Both the position numbers and the translations under genes were made by a program. From NCBI GenBank assembly GCA_036571765.1, contig BROE01000011.1, positions 2,621,876-2,685,875 of the forward strand: a stretch of DNA of 64,000 bases, in the 5' to 3' direction. Below the pieces are notes generated by a model. The model worked only from the letters and a program-made list of their open reading frames with translations, was not told the origin of the DNA and searched no databases. The stretch is from Plecoglossus altivelis. Its lineage: Eukaryota; Chordata; Actinopteri; Osmeriformes; Plecoglossidae. Positions within the stretch are counted from its first letter, which is position 1. Each line of letters opens with the position of its first letter. Below are positions 49,068 through 61,400 of the stretch, piece by piece.

Positions 49068-52000
49068 ATTTTGTTTCCTCCACGTTTCTTCCTTGTGAAA
49101 CAGGACTTTCAAGTCGGTGCAGATGAGAATGCGAGGCTGAGCGGGTGCGAACTGCCAGAACCTGGGCTACAGGTAAATCTGCTTTTCTGGTAGCAATTCT
49201 TTCCCAGCCCCTCACCTTGCAGGTAAGCTGCGCTGCACCTTACTTTATGTCCCGATACAAAGTAGCGCATTAATTATGCAACAGCAAGTGAATTATTCCT
49301 CGTTATAAAGAAACTATATATTTTACCTTGCTTAGCAAAATTGCAATGGCTAAACTTTGGTTCGAATTCTTTTAGTTTAAAGTATTCAGGTTAGGAGAGG
49401 GCGAGCCTTTTTGCTGATTGGTTTGTTGACTAAAGACATAGTTCAGCGATAGGTTGTCACGTCAGAGAGCCAGGTAAGACCCTCCTACTCGACTTACTAG
49501 AAATCTGAAAACGAAGTGCTGTAAAACGTATTGGTTCTTCGTAAGCGTACGAAATAACTACATCGACTTAGTAGTCTCTCTATGACAACTAATTGAGAAT
49601 TATTATTTTTAGAAACTTACAGGTAATAATGCTTATTTAAAATGTTAAGAAAGGGCATAGTGGACGTGATTGAAACGGGGTGCTTTGGGGAACTTGCTGC
49701 ATGACTGCACAGCCTTAAAGATGGCCTCACACTGACCTGAGTTTGATAGTCATCAGGTCTTGGGGCTGTGAATGTCTCTCACAACACAAACCCATGAATA
49801 GAGATCTGAGCACACACACCTGGGGTTTCATAGCTCAGCAAACTATCAAACTAATATCTGTTTTGATCTGTTTTCTCAAAGCTGTTGCAAACAGGCTTAG
49901 AGGCCCAAGACATTGTAAAGCAAGAAAGGTCTGAAATGTATATGCCCTAGATTTGTCCTACAGACATTTGAGTGTGTATGCTTAAATATTTACTCAAATA
50001 CATCACCAAATTGCAGGTATTTTTCATTCGTTTTCCGCTGCTAATGTTCTTTCTTACTTAGATGTTCTTTCACCCTGCTGTGATTTAGTAAAGCAGTCAC
50101 AGTGTTCCCTCCTTGCAAAATGGTGATGTTCTGTGGTCCAAATGACAATTGTATACGTCCACAACCAGGGCTGCCACCAGCTCTTTGGACTTCAGTCTAT
50201 CTGTTTGCCTGAGCATCACAAAGGAGACAGGGGGCAGGGAGGAGCCCAGTAATTTGTTTACACAATACTATTGTCCCCTTAATGAATCTATTGTATGGTG
50301 AGGTTGTATTGATTTAGAGTTAAAACAAACCATAAGGTGTGTGCATGTGTGTGTGCACGTGCCTGTGTGCGCGCGTTGGCTTTGTCAAAGGGATAACTGC
50401 TTGGCCGACCATGTGGTCAAATTGACCAAACCACTGGTGCCAGACCACCCTAACTCCAGATGTTATCTCTTTCCTTTGGTGTGTAATGGGATAGAATGCC
50501 TATTACAAAAGTACCAAGTTCTATATAATACACCACAGATTAGGAAGCGCCAGTTATTTAGCTCGTTTTGACTCGTGTGCTACTTAATCGATGCCTGACA
50601 ATATACTGTATAACCTATGTTGTGTTTGAGTGTTTTGCCAACAATCACTATGCTCCCTTTACTAATTTACTCAGAGAAGCACCTGGACTTTTCATGTTGT
50701 GTGTGTTGCTAGATAAATACAGGTGGGGTCCTTAAGCACACATCATGCAAGGCCTTTTCTTAAAACCGGACCCAGTATATTACAGATAATATGCCAAAAG
50801 CAGCGAAAGAGAGAAACAGAGAGTTTGAAAGAGATGTTTGATGTTGATGTTTAAAGGATGTTGGACAGTAACATATCGCAAAGAGTTTTCTGTCATTTTC
50901 TCTAACATTTCACTCATATTCTTGGTTGTACCGGATAACAACATACTATCCATGGCTGTTTGTCGAAAACAAACATGCAAAGAACATGAAATAACACCTC
51001 ATTCACATTAAAAGTATTTGAGATTATCTTGACCAAGCTCAGAAATACTGCTGTTCATTGGAATCAATGAAATTTATTAACATACAGAAATATTTTCAAC
51101 AACAGCAACAAGCATGGGCATTACACATATTTGAGAGGCAGTCATTTACATTCACAATTCCATAGTGAAATACCGTGTATAGGAGTTAAAAGTATACAGT
51201 GTGAGTGTGTATGTGTGTAGATAGAGAAAAGTGAAAGGTGTTTCCCGCATTCCACGCATTTTAGAGGGGAGAGAATGCTTGTCTGGACTTGGCTAGGATA
51301 CCTGCGTGTATCTGTTTGTCAGTCCAAACCTGATGTCACTTTCTGATAGTGATATCTCTGTGACAGATATTTCTTGCTGACAGAGCAGTACTTGAGGCTG
51401 CTGGGTCAGGAAAGCAGAACACTGCCTGTGTTGTTTTCCTGAATGACACTGTAAACTAATCAGACAACGGCATAGCAGGTTTGATGGAACGAAGTCACAG
51501 AACTGGACGGCGGAACCTGTCGGTTGAGAAATGACGGGGAGGAAGAGAAGGGGTATGGGTGCGTGACGTCAGGTCTGTATAGAGGAAGTGAACAACAACA
51601 GAACGACTTCCTCTTCCTTTAACCACCTGGGTGAATTTGGATGTTTCCCATTTAAAACAACTAACTGTAACCTTTTTGTGGGTCTATCTGTTTTGCCTCA
51701 TGGGTTCAAAGTGTTATATGGTCAAATGTACTGGAATGGCCGCCTTTTGTTAAATAGAGAATTTTATTTTATTTTAAGTAACTAATTTCATAGAAAGCTC
51801 TTTCTTCCAAAATAGGAAAATCTCAGGCTGTCTGTGGCAAGACTTGCTTTGAGACAATGGATCCAAGGATAATATTCTCGACCGCTATTGAATGTCTGAC
51901 ACTTGGAAGATTTCCTTTCACAGGCCCTAAGGCCAGACAACTCCACCCATGCTAACCAGCATGGTTACTTACGACAGAGGAACTGTAAGGAACTGAGCCG

Positions 52001-52069
52001 GGGTGATGTGTGTGGCTTATGTCACAAGGGGCATAAGCTCTGTCCTCCTCTCTGAGAAAGGGAGTGTGA

Positions 52070-52121
<52 letters not shown>

Positions 52122-54299
52122 AAGAGAGAAAGAGAGAAATTTCCCCTTTGACAAAAGACTGTAAGGATTCTCTTTCTTATGATGTGAAAAGAAGTGTAAC
52201 ATAATACAAGCCTCTAGCTGAAGATTTTTCTCACAATGATAACATTTCTCGCATGAATAGATCCAACCCAAATAACTTTTGAATGTCTGTTAAAATGATT
52301 AGTCTAAGAGTGGATCAAATTTGCTCACACTCAAATATAACTATTTTAGGCCAACATGAAGTATTTCCAATAAGTAATATTCTATATTGTATTCCAGCAG
52401 TAGCTATAGCATTTTGTACTAATATAAAAGAAGTAACGCATACCACGCACAGAAATAGATAAGATATGGTCCTCCAAGGTATAATTAACTCTCCTATTAA
52501 CTCTTGAAGAACATGCTGTATTTGTGAATGGAGAACAGGTCTTTGTACTCTACATTTACTCAGCGGAGGTGTGGTCACCTAGTCGGAAAAGAGACCAAAG
52601 TCTGTGTTTGGAAATAGCCACAATTGTTTTGTTTGTACCAATATCAGTGACTCAGAAAATATGAAAATGCATTGTTTACTTTGTCAAACCACTAGAGATA
52701 AAGCACGTATCTGAAGCAAGATACAAACAGGATCAATTATGTTTTTTAGTGTCATTGTAATCTTATGTAAACCATTAAGAAACATTTAAATCTATTTACT
52801 CTTGTTTCTAAGAAGTGTAAGAAATCTACATTAAAGTCATAAGAAATGCAGCTGTCGCTAAGATTTGCACGTTTTCATATATGCTGAATGTAGTCAAATA
52901 CATGACGGTATAATGTTACAACACACACTTGAAAGGATACTCAATGTTGAAAATGAGTCCAGTTAGTTAATATTGTTTGACTCTCTGGTCTCTGACACAT
53001 ACTAAAAGCATACATATATATAACACTGTTAGGTTCTTTACATCAGGATAATATTACATTTTTATAGAATGACCTACATGGAATATGAATGCTGAGTATC
53101 AGAACAGACTATTTTTATTGTCATTGACGTAGGCGTGTCATGGAACATTGCTGAAATGAGTACATCACATTGTACTATATAGTCATTATAATGTTCAGTT
53201 TGTTGAAGATCAAATAAAGTCATATTTTGCCATCGATTCATATACGTTCCAATATAATATTTCAATATCGCAACACCTAGAGCACGTTTTTCAGCAAAGC
53301 TCTTAACTCCACCAGAACCAGAGTATTTGATATCTTTAAGCACACGATGCCCCCTAGTGAGGGATACGAGTGTAGGAGCTGTGGGGCGACAGAAAGATAC
53401 ACCATGTCAGCTTTTCTGCCCCACATTTTCTTAAAAGGCTGTAATGGTGAGTGTGGGGGGATCTTTCTCAAATATTCTAGAGACACAACTGTTAGACTTA
53501 CAAGTGAATCTAATGAGCACAAGTTCATATGCTAGCAATAATGTATTCTATACCGATAAGCAGTTCGTGAGAAAATCGTTGTTTTTAACTAATATTTTTG
53601 CTGGGTTGGGAATCTTAAGTGTATTCTGCTACATTTTCATTAGAGCACAACAACATAAAAGCGCTACTTCTACCCTGCAGACGAGGACAGCGGATGACAT
53701 CCAGTATGTTTCTATCGTGAGAACAGGATGTTTCGCAGCTCAGGTTTTCTTAGAAATGAGCTTGAACTATGTTGAATTTGTTTTACTGTATGTAAATGAG
53801 TGAGACCTAACAGACCTGAGCTTTGCATCTTTGATAATTGTATTATGGAACAAGCCTCAAATTGGCTAGAAGTTATAGTAGAATTTCTAGTAGAAATCCA
53901 GTAGATTTCTTCAGCTTCATTGTAAGCTATGGGAAACACTTAATCAAAAATACATTTAATTTCGACATTGAAACGCAACAACGTTAGGCTGCTAAAATTA
54001 ACAGAACACGAACTAATCACTATGCCTAAAGCCACTGTCGCTTTGTACGCGTTGGAAATCAGCATTTAAAAAGGGTGGTGCAGCCATTATTTTAACCAGC
54101 AGATGTCAATAGAACACTATTTGATGCAAAAAAAATATTATTGTAATGAATCGATTTTCAACACAAATAGCTGAAAAGCTTCTAATGCCGAACAAACATT
54201 CGTTTCCCCATCAAATCAAGCACTGTAACTGGCCATAAAGCGAAATGTGCGGTCAAAGAAGTACAAGGTCTGCGCGTAAGCTGCGAGGGTGTCATCTTG
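49068..54299. other. Divergent intergenic region between GRHL2 and ZNF706
   Basis: No protein-coding exon was recognised. GRHL2 leader sequence and promoter should lie just right of 49067, where 49080-49260 is moderately GC-rich. The rest is AT-rich with scattered simple repeats. Short frames such as those near 53.4-53.8 kb show no family resemblance. Confidence 0.5.
52073..52140. repeat. (GA)n microsatellite
   Basis: Over 20 GA units followed by GAAA-interrupted GA units on the plus strand, in the GRHL2-ZNF706 interval. Confidence 0.9.
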
Positions 54300-54367
54300 C
54301 GCGTAGTAGGAGTCGTCTATCCATCTCTGCTATCTTCACTAGCTAGCAACAACCGAGCGAGTAGGAG
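54300..54367 (+). promoter_or_regulatory. Candidate ZNF706 first non-coding exon and promoter region
   Basis: A locally CpG-containing stretch ends in GTAGGAG|GTGAGC, a strong donor, at 54367, about 1.2 kb before the coding exon, whose acceptor lies at 55601-55602. The other option is the donor-like CCAAG|GTAAAG about 70 bases later. The ZNF706 leader is spliced in other vertebrates, so one of these is probably real. The transcription start cannot be fixed. Confidence 0.4.
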
Positions 54368-55604
54368 GTGAGCACAACTGTAAGATTGGCGTTAAGCCTT
54401 CGAGCTAAGAAACATCTACCTTTATCTTTCCAAGGTAAAGTATGGTTATTGTCGTCTAATATTATTGCATATTATCAGCCTTTATTCTTCACTTTTAATC
54501 GAAATAAATAATGTACTAGCGGGCGAGGTAACTGTATTAGTCTAGTTCTGATCTAGCATATGGTTTGGCACAGCGCTAACACAGGCGTTGGCTAGGGTAG
54601 TACTCATTTTGATCGTGTTATGATTCACACCACTAGTCAGATCACATCTGATTTCGAAAAACGTATGGTAGCTAGGTTGTTATTATAAATCATGGTAATA
54701 TTCTTAGACTATTTACTAACTTGTAATCTCACGTCAAGCTCCGTTTGATTTTCTAACTCATGACATTAGTCAACATGTGAGGTACAGCAGCTAGCTAGTC
54801 TAGATAGCAACCCTAAAACTACTAGGCTAGCTACTTTTCCGTTCGACAACTTTACCATCAAAGCTAGCTTAAGTATTTAGGAATACTCGATTTCGAATTG
54901 CCCCTTTGCTGGTCAGCAGCATCTCAAAGATAATCGTCCATTTCACACCCTGGCAAATCGATGAGATAGCTGTTTATGAACCGTATTATTAGGATAACTT
55001 TGTTGCTAGATTTGTTAGATGTTTTAGACTAGTAGCTTTGTAGTATCTGAACATATCGCTGAGTGTGCCTACACAGTCTATCATCACATCTAGATGAGCT
55101 CAAAGAAAAGAAATGGTAGATGTCGATGGCTAGCTATGTTGCTAGCAGTAGTAGGTATTGCTAGTACTAGCGCACACACGCAGCAATCTGTCACAAATTC
55201 TAATTCCCAACAACACGCCTCGCACTGACCTTCTGAAGTTTAGTTATTCAATCTAATAAGTAATTACTCATTAGTAGAATTAGAATGGCTTGTTTAACCC
55301 ACTCTAAATATTATACAAGGTCAAACCCAACATCTGATATGCAAGGGATGTAATTAGCATTACTGTGACATGTATAAACAACTCCAGTTGAGGTGTGTGT
55401 ACTTGTGCATACATGTTCCTTTCTGTTATTTAACCAAATCTTATAGCAGTGTGATCTGAATGCGTTGCAAACGGTCGTTTCAAATGAGCTATACAAGAGT
55501 GACTGTTTACGATGAAAAATCTCATTTTGAATTAACAGGAAGAAATAATAATCCTTTACTGATCTCAAATGAATTTGTACATGTCGCCCACGATTGTTTA
55601 AGAT

Positions 55605-56232
55605 ATGGCACGTGGTCATCAGAAGATCCAATCCCAGCAGAAAAATGCCAAGAAGCAGGCTGAAGCCAAGAAGGCTAAAGGACATGACCAGAAGACGGCT
55701 GCCAAGGCTGCTCTAGTGTTCACCTGTGCTGTCTGCAGGGTGAGTTTCTTGCTGTGATGCTTACGTGGGCTCCTTGCATTTAATCAGAACGGTAGACACC
55801 ATGATTTTAATCATGAATGGCTGCCGTGTCGATGATTGGTCTTCATCTTGAATGAGAAGGTCGGAGAACCAGGCTGTCAGTGTTTTCAGAAAGGCCTACT
55901 CTTGTTGGTAAAAGAACTGTGAGATGGGTGGTCAAAACCATTCATTTCTAGCTTGTAAACTTCGACATGACATGAGTTAAACCTACGTCAATTTTAACAC
56001 ATGGTCAAGCTCACATTCTGGTGTGAATGACATATCACTGGCTGGTCAAGAGAATTCCCATTTGTACTTTACGTATGATTTTGTCATTATTTTCTTTCTT
56101 TTTTTTCCTGTTTGTTTTCTTTCTACTCCATAATAGTCACAGATGCCAGACCCAAAGACCTTCAAGCAGCATTTTGAGAGCAAGCATCCCAAGTCCCCTC
56201 TTCCCTCTGAGCTGGAGGGAGTGGAGGCATAA
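55605..56232 (+). CDS. ZNF706: Zinc finger protein 706
   Basis: Small protein reported as a translation or transcription repressor limiting stemness genes in mouse embryonic stem cells. Coding exons 55605-55739 and 56137-56232 give 231 bp, 76 residues, equal to human. The N terminus MARGHQKIQSQQKNAKKQ is a lysine/glutamine-rich SERF-like motif. One C2H2 finger follows with Cys41, Cys44, His57 and His62 (CAVC...HFESKH). A splice acceptor two bases before the ATG shows that the leader is spliced. The intron is 397 bp, GT-AG. The gene sits about 1.6 kb upstream of the PABPC1 promoter on the same strand. Confidence 0.96.
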
Positions 56233-56737
56233 GCAAAACAAAACAAGGATTCTGGCCCTGAATCCCAAACCAAACCTGGAGCCTCAACCCCTGTATCCTC
56301 CGATGGGTAGAAAAGGACTGGAATGGCTGTGAGCAATGTGATTATTCCACTTCTCTCGCCCTGCTGAAGGGCGGTGTTGCCTTTTTGACACGTCGCCTAC
56401 ATACATGCAGTCTTAACTACACAAGTCAGAACGGGTTGGGGCTCAGGGTTGGGTTTGTTTTCAGGGCTGCTGAAGAGCCCACAATTTGTGATGAATGCAA
56501 ACTGTCAATACAGTACACATCTCTTACACATTCTCTCAGAACAGATCCCAGGCTTTACTTGATACACTAACAGTTTCCATTGGATTTCATGTGCTGAATC
56601 TAGGTGACTCTAAGATAGGGCGTGATCAGGTCCTTACATTACATTTATATCTTAAGAAGGTATTGCCTTACTCGATGCACCCCTGTCTACAGTCTAACAT
56701 ACTTTGTTATGAGCAAAAAAACTTTTAGTTATTGTGT

Positions 56738-57041
56738 AATAAAGGACTTTAAAATGATTGTGTTTAGGGACTTATGGTTCATTCCTGTGAATTGAATTGT
56801 AGACTGAGTAATCTACTTTTAATTTATGGACATGGGGGTAGAATACAAAAGGCAGATTAATTATGTTTTAGTTTTGGTATTTGTTCAATCAATGATATGT
56901 TGTCAGGAAAATGTTAGGCCATATTCATGTTTAAACATGACTTGTTTTCTAATTAACATGTTCTGTAACTGATCATTGTAATTTTTACACTTGGAATAAA
57001 ATTATTCATGTCTCAATGATGTAAGATAACATTTTAATAAA
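56738..57041 (+). terminator. ZNF706 polyadenylation signals
   Basis: Three AATAAA hexamers follow the stop codon at 56738-56743, 56995-57000 and 57036-57041. Alternative 3' ends of about 0.5 and 0.8 kb are plausible. The T-rich sequence after the last one fits a downstream element. Confidence 0.6.
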
Positions 57042-57859
57042 GTTTTACTTTGTTTAATATCAGTATTTTTATTTGTTGATCTTTTTATACATTTTAATGT
57101 TGTCAGTAATAGGAAAAATAAAAGAAACGCTTAACCTATAGTTGATATGTAAAGTTAGTGTTCTAATTCATGTGTAAAGTAAATCAATCCGCAAGAAATA
57201 TCTAGGCCTACAGTTGATAGAATAGGATTCAGAAATTGTGTAAACGCGCCCACATGCAGATTTGTCACCATAGCCTTGCTCGGCTGGCCTGCTAGGTTTC
57301 CCACTAACTATGATAGGGTAGTAGGGCGCAAGTGAGTCCAAGCATGTTCAAGGGCACTGCCCTCCCCACTCTCCTTCCCCACTCCTTCCAGAAACGCCCC
57401 TGTGTACCGCCCAAATTGTCAACCTATCATCACCAACCGACTCTCATTTAGCTTTCAAGGACTAACCCTGGTAGTAAGGTTATCGTTCAATATTGACCAC
57501 AATCCTCAGTGCAGCGTAATATGGGTCCGAGTGCTGAGTCAAATTAACTGTTGTAGTTGCCCTTCGGGAAGTAAGTGCACGTCTCCGGTCAGTTCCGCTG
57601 TAAAGTGATCAAAGTAAAAAACGCTATATTATGACAGTAGTTTGTCCCAGCTGTACGCATACTTTGTAAGATAGGGTGCAGTGCGTAGCTAACTGAAAGA
57701 GAAAGTGTGCAATTTGCGACAACGGATCACACATCGTTCTTATCGACTCGAACGCGATTTCGTTTTGCACCAATCAACATGAAATGTGTTGAGATGCTGC
57801 AATCTAAAAACGCCTCCTGTTCAAAAGCTTGAAGGCGAGTGGTCTGTTTAAGTGACGTA

Positions 57860-57915
57860 GACAACAGTACATATACCACTCCACTTCCTCAGTCGCATTC
57901 CCCTAAACCCCGGCT
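57860..57915 (+). promoter_or_regulatory. Candidate PABPC1 core promoter and TOP-like start
   Basis: A TATA-like ACATATA at about 57870 is followed 20-30 bases later by pyrimidine stretches (CTTCCTC near 57893 and ATTCCCCTA near 57897). PABPC1 mRNA is a known terminal-oligopyrimidine (TOP) transcript in mammals, so a start on one of these C residues is expected. The exact start is inferred. Confidence 0.4.
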
Positions 57916-57968
57916 GTTAGTGCTGTGTGAATGCGCGTGTGCTCCTGAGCTTGCTCGGCACACATTCT

Positions 57969-58023
57969 ATAAAAAATAAAAAAAATCAAAAAAAGTTAAA
58001 AACCGTAAAAACGTAAAAAATCT
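57969..58023 (+). promoter_or_regulatory. A-rich autoregulatory element in PABPC1 5' leader
   Basis: About 55 bases of adenine runs (A5 to A8) broken by single T, TC, GTT, CCGT and CGT. Vertebrate PABPC1 mRNAs carry an A-rich leader element to which PABPC1 protein binds to repress its own translation; position about 100 bases from the presumed start and composition match. It lies about 460 bases before the ATG in an unspliced leader. Confidence 0.8.
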
Positions 58024-58485
58024 ATTTTTCTCTTTGTAATAAAATCGGTGAAGCAGGAGCAACCATTCAAAGACTGGACGGTAGCAGAAGCGACGAAACC
58101 TAACGACATTTTAAAACCGACGAGCGTCGCTAGCACAAAGCTAACGCAACTGATTACCATCTGCTCAGGGGAAGCACGCAAGGCCGACAACTTTTGTTTT
58201 CGTTTAATTTCAGTTTTAGAATAATTGGACAGGTACTACGTATTTTTAATAGCCCAAATTGAAAGAAGATAATTTTAACAGAATTGGCTAAGTCACTTGG
58301 GTCTTCATCCTAAAATTCGTAACCTCCTGTTAACTTGCTGATAAATTCCACACCGGCCCGAGCTAAATTGCTAACGACGTAACAGACCCTTTCGAATACA
58401 GAACGCATTTTTTTCAGTTAAACTCTTTGTAGATATTTGTTCCGTTGTTAGGCTAGATAGATAACGTTTAAAACCCGAAACAAAA

Positions 58486-61400
58486 ATGAACCCGAGTGCT
58501 CCTAGTTACCCGATGGCATCTCTGTACGTTGGGGACCTGCATCAAGACGTGACCGAGGCCATGCTGTACGAGAAGTTTAGCCCCGCAGGGGCTATCTTGT
58601 CTATCCGTGTATGCAGAGATATGATCACCAGGCGTTCACTTGGATACGCCTATGTCAACTTTCAGCAGCCAGCTGACGGTAAGTTCTAAAAAGCACAGTC
58701 CTGAAAATTGCCTCTTTTTCTCTTCTTGGGTAGAGCTAGCTATCTGGACTGCGTGGTTTGGCAAGGTAGCTAGTTAGCCAACCTTAGCTTAGCTCACTGC
58801 GTTCCTTTTCCACGTGACTTCCCGATAAATCGTTGTCTCATCGAAACGTACTTGGGCACTATTCTAACTTGACTAATGTATCGTTTCATAAATACGACAA
58901 CAAACAGACTATACTACACAGTAATGAACTATAGACAAACATTTATTTAGAAAGCTGGCAAGTTTAAATGGATTGCAATCTAACGTTGTCTGCGGTCTGC
59001 CTACGTTGCTTTCTAATTGTGGTAGACTATCAGACTAACTGGAAATTGAATTATTAGGGTTAAGGACGCCTTCCCATATTATGATGAACAGATTGTTTAC
59101 TAAACGAAGTAATTTAACATTCAAATGATAAATGAAACATCTGGATTTAGTTATTCCAAGATCAAGTGACGTTGCGGCCAAAATGTCCTCACCCATTGTT
59201 CGTGTGTGCTGTAGTTCGTCAGCACAAGTTACTGGACAGTGTATTATACAGCTGCTGATCAGGTCCAGCCAGGTTTGCTGAGTAATTAGCTGGTTTTACT
59301 TTTCCCATCCCTTGGGGATCTATGTTTGGATAAGTTTCCTTGGAGGAATTGCATTTTAGAATAAAGAAAGATGAGCCCACTATAAATCAATGAATTGTCT
59401 AATCAAAATACCAAATTGTCAATTCAGGTTAAGAGCTGTCCACAAACAACAATGGTATTCTGGAATCATGTGAGTATCTGTAGTTACAGATATACAAACA
59501 TGCTAATACGTTTTTTCTCTCTTTTCCCTCTCTGTAGCTGAGCGTGCTCTAGATACAATGAATTTTGACGTGATCAAGGGTCGCCCGGTCCGTATCATGT
59601 GGTCCCAGCGCGACCCTTCCCTGCGCAAGAGTGGTGTGGGCAACATCTTCATTAAGAACTTGGATAAGTCCATTGACAACAAGGCCTTATACGACACCTT
59701 CTCCGCCTTTGGCAACATCCTCTCTTGCAAGGCAAGTCATTTCCTGTCATGTGGTGTTTGGATTTGCCGTAGTGGCATGGTGCATTGGGTTGATATCAGC
59801 TGGTGTCCTCACCTTTGCAGCGTGAACGTGTTCAGTCTGTTCCACAAGTGAAGGCAGAAAAACATGTCTGGCCACTATGTTGCCAGTTGATTTGTCGCTC
59901 TGGTCAGACTGCATTTGGGCTGCAAATGTGGGAACAACCGCCGGTGGAACGAGTGTGGTTTTTGCATGCCTGTGATGCTTACGTGCACCCATGTTCCCCC
60001 CCCCTCCCCCCTTCAAGGTGGTGTGTGATGAGAATGGCTCGAAGGGCTACGGCTTTGTGCACTTTGAGACTCAGGAGGCGGCGGAGAGGGCCATTGAGAA
60101 AATGAACGGCATGTTGCTCAATGACCGCAAAGTGTAAGTGTGTCCAACTGTAAATGCTGACTTGGTGTTGTGCGAAAAGCTTACTTACAAATCTAACGTT
60201 GTTGTTGTTGTTGTTGGTTTGTTTGAGTTTGGACTAATATCGGATTCAATTTGTGTTCGTGCTTTTGTTTTGGACTTGAGACTTCCTTTCTACTGACAGC
60301 CCCGTTACCGTTTTCTATTGTAGGTGTTGGGCCTGTTGCATAAACCCAAGTCATCTAAGTTCTATTAGGATTCTATGTTCACCACCCCATCCTCAGTATT
60401 CTGTCTGTCTCTGCAGTTTTGTCGGCCGCTTCAAGTCCCGCAAAGAGCGCGAGGCTGAGCTGGGCGCCCGTGCCAAGGAGTTCACCAACGTCTACATCAA
60501 GAACTTTGGGGAGGACATGGATGAGGAGAAGCTTAGGGACGTGTTCAGCCAATATGGTGAGGCAGCAGCTGACATGGGGGCGGGGTGTTCCCATGCTGGG
60601 GTGTCTCTCTTTGACTCACTAACCTGACCCCCCTCCTCTCTCCCCTGCCAAAACAAGGCACCGCCATGAGTATCCGAGTCATGACGGATGACAGTGGGAA
60701 GTCACGAGGCTTCGGCTTTGTCAGCTTCGAGCACCATGAAGATGCCCAGAAGGTGAATATGAAGAGTCCCTGAAGCACATTCAGCTGAAAGGACACTCCC
60801 TCCTTTAACATGACTCTGCAGTTATGCCCGGTCAACTTACGCGTGTTTATTTCCCCCTTGAGGCCGTGGACGAGATGAACGGGAAGGAGTTCAACGGCAA
60901 GCTGATCTACGTGGGCCGTGCCCAGAAAAAGATGGAGCGCCAGACTGAGCTCAAGCGCAAGTTTGAGCAGATGAAACAGGACCGCATGACGCGCTACCAG
61001 GCCAGTGTTTGGACTGAACATTCTGCCGCAAAGCCAATACTGGCAACGCAGCATTGTCAAATTCAGTGCTTCTCCCCCTAGTGGACTGCACTGGCCAAAA
61101 CTGCTGCTACAGTGACTCTGTAGTTCATGGGCCTCATGTCTTAATAAGTGGATGCTGAGGATAAATATCTACTGCAGACATGTTCTAATTCTATCCTGTT
61201 AAATGATTGTCCTTCAGTGCTGTTTTTAATTATTTTAACAATGGTTTGTTTTCCTACAGGGGGTTAACCTCTACGTCAAGAACCTTGATGACGGCCTCGA
61301 CGACGAGCGCCTCCGCAAGGAGTTCACTCCCTTCGGGACCATCACCAGTGCCAAGGTCATGATGGAGGGCGGCCGCAGCAAAGGCTTCGGCTTCGTGTGC

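Noticed and set aside
55460..55663. 67-codon frame overlapping the ZNF706 start
   Set aside because: It is in a different frame from the perfectly conserved ZNF706 coding exon and covers the splice acceptor.
55753..59986. A 15-base word (TGTGATGCTTACGTG) shared by introns of ZNF706 and PABPC1
   Set aside because: A few such 15-base matches are expected by chance in 64 kb on two strands; flanking bases do not align.
59732..60017. Possible third snoRNA in PABPC1 intron 2
   Set aside because: There are small hairpins (for example CATTTG/CAAATG near 59910) and an ACA, but I could not fit two hairpins with H and ACA boxes, and it does not resemble the two paralogous copies.
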